Shown here piece after piece: positions 4,179 through 5,047 of a stretch of DNA of 5,047 nucleotides. How positions within the stretch are numbered: the stretch's first letter is position 1; every line of letters begins with the position of its first letter. The translations under genes and the position numbers were made by a program. Source of the stretch: an uncultured Caulobacteraceae bacterium (GTDB taxonomy: Bacteria > Pseudomonadota > Alphaproteobacteria > Caulobacterales > Caulobacteraceae); contig CALEOQ010000427.1 of assembly GCA_937910255.1 (NCBI GenBank), positions 1 to 5,047 on the forward strand, read 5' to 3'. The notes beneath the pieces are model-generated. The model ran no database searches. It saw nothing but the letters and a program-made list of their open reading frames with translations, and was not told the DNA's origin.

Positions 4179-4225
4179 GCGGCTCGCCCTCTCTCGTGTA
4201 GCGTCGCTTCAAGAGGACCGCCGCC

Positions 4226-4239
4226 GGGGAGCCGCCGTG
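4226..4239 (+). promoter_or_regulatory. Shine-Dalgarno and GTG start of the methyltransferase gene
   Basis: GGGGAG at 4226-4231 lies five bases before GTG at 4237-4239. There is no in-frame ATG nearby that keeps the family N-terminus, so GTG is the start. Confidence 0.7.
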
Positions 4240-4970
4240 CCTGATCAGCGAGACACGTTCAACGCGGTGGCCGCGGAGTACGACGCGGTGCGGCCGACCT
4301 ATCCGGCCGAGCTGTACGACGATCTGGCGAGCGTTGTTGGCGGCGCCGGCGCGCGGGTCCTCGAGGTTGGTTGCGGCAGCGGCCAAGCCACACAAGGCTT
4401 CCTCGATCTCGGGTGGAAGGTCATCGCCGTCGATCCTGGCGATGAGCTCGTCGCCCTGGCGAAAGCGAACCTGACCGGAGAGGTGAGCTTTCACGTCTCC
4501 CCGTTCGAGGCCTTCGAGGCCGCACCCGGCGCCTTCGGCCTCGTGGCGTCGGCCCAGGCGTGGCACTGGATCGATCCGGCGCTCAGCTTCCCCCGCGCCG
4601 CCCGGGCGTTGCGGCCCGGCGGCGTTCTGGCCGTCTTCGGTCATGTGCCCATGTCGCCGCCCGCGGACATTCTGCAGCGATTGGAGCCGATCTATCAGGA
4701 CATCGCGCCGGACCTCTGGCGACCGCCGCCCCAGGCCTGGTACCTGCCGAGCGGCCCTGTTCACGCGCTCTTTGGCGCCTCGGGCCTGTTCAGCCCCGTC
4801 ACCCACCGGGCCTTCACGTGGACCGAGCAGGTGACGCCCACCGCCTTCGTTCGCCAGCTCCGGACGCGCTCGGACTACAACATGGTTGAAGCGGCCCGCC
4901 CGGAGCGCCCGCTCGCAGCGGTGGAGACGGCGCTCAGCCCGCCCGGCATGCTGTCGCTGGTCAACGAGAC
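4237..4970 (+). CDS. Class I SAM-dependent methyltransferase (3' end cut by adapter)
   Basis: The frame gives 244 real residues. FNAVAAEYDAVRPTYPAELYDDL (8-30) is the entry segment typical of Methyltransf_11/25-like proteins. LEVGCGSGQ (42-50) is motif I, the glycine loop that binds S-adenosylmethionine. D66 in VIAVDPGDEL is the acidic residue expected to contact the ribose. SAQAWHWIDP (105-114) is the motif IV region, and ALRPGGVLAVF (124-134) is the motif following it. The rest is a helical/strand C-terminal half that usually shapes the acceptor site. The substrate cannot be inferred, and no biosynthetic neighbours help. The reading frame stays open through the adapter to the contig end, but everything after base 4970 is artificial (it translates as DRKSTRLN and onward). 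Family members are usually around 250-270 residues, so probably only a short C-terminal piece is missing. An ORF search requiring a stop would miss this gene and report its antisense shadow instead. Confidence 0.88.
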
Positions 4971-5047
4971 AGATCGGAAGAGCACACGTCTGAACCCCAG
5001 TCACGTCCGCTCCTCGCATGCCGCCTTCTGCTTGACAAACAACAACC
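4971..5047. other. Sequencing artefact: Illumina index adapter and read-through
   Basis: AGATCGGAAGAGC at 4971-4983 begins the standard adapter, which continues to TTCTGCTTG at 5026-5034, followed by an A/C-rich tail. The match has mostly T-to-C errors (for example at 4996, 5012, 5017 and 5024), as expected from low-quality late cycles. It is the reverse complement of the adapter at 85-148. Confidence 0.97.

Noticed and set aside
3993..4244. An 83-codon ORF starting at the ATGA overlap after the Imm32-like gene
   Set aside because: The product is proline/arginine/serine-rich, as expected of an out-of-frame reading. The 3968-4117 frame has the protein-like composition.
149..4970. CRISPR array, insertion sequence or rRNA
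   Set aside because: No regularly spaced repeats, transposase motifs, flanking terminal repeats or rRNA-like sequence were found.
4114..5019. A 301-codon - strand ORF at the right end
   Set aside because: It starts in adapter (VTGVQTCALPI) and is the antisense of a methyltransferase with intact motifs.

Overview
The window is an assembled contig whose two ends are not biological. Bases 85-148 and 4971-5034 match the Illumina P7/index adapter in inverted orientation. The bases outside them (1-84 and 5035-5047) are low-complexity read-through. The genuine insert is about 149-4970. It is GC-rich and its genes use mostly G or C in third codon positions. The gene order (basic helicase-like tail, S4/Hsp15-type RNA-binding protein, seven-iron ferredoxin FdxA, CarD/CdnL regulator) and the protein sequences point to an alphaproteobacterium, most likely of the Caulobacter/Phenylobacterium group. 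That placement is inference from gene content and not a database match. Contigs with untrimmed adapter at both ends are typical of metagenome or draft assemblies.

Bases 149-1837 are a core housekeeping block on the + strand. The last 20 codons of an upstream gene overlap the S4-domain gene by ATGA. Then come fdxA with a hairpin terminator, a strongly structured untranslated stretch of about 250 bases, carD/cdnL, and a textbook intrinsic terminator. A complete tRNA-Arg(CCU) with encoded CCA follows at 1919-1995.

Bases 2159-4970 look accessory. They hold an alpha/beta hydrolase with a GTG start and more A/T-ending codons than the core genes, then a convergent small conserved gene of unknown function on the - strand. 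A 181-base divergent intergenic region rich in inverted repeats separates that gene from a + strand gene for a small acidic protein resembling Imm32 immunity proteins. A 49-codon gene overlaps the end of the Imm32-like gene in another frame. Last is a class I SAM-dependent methyltransferase with a GTG start, cut by the right-hand adapter close to its C-terminus.

The core genes serve ribosome rescue or RNA handling (S4 protein), electron transfer (FdxA) and growth-linked control of RNA polymerase (CarD/CdnL). They sit together by conserved synteny and not as one pathway. The accessory genes show no obvious common pathway. The best leads for something undescribed are the structured carD leader with mutually exclusive stems, the two alternative hairpins before the methyltransferase, and the overlapping small gene. 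Nothing in the window amounts to a complete new defence or mobile system.
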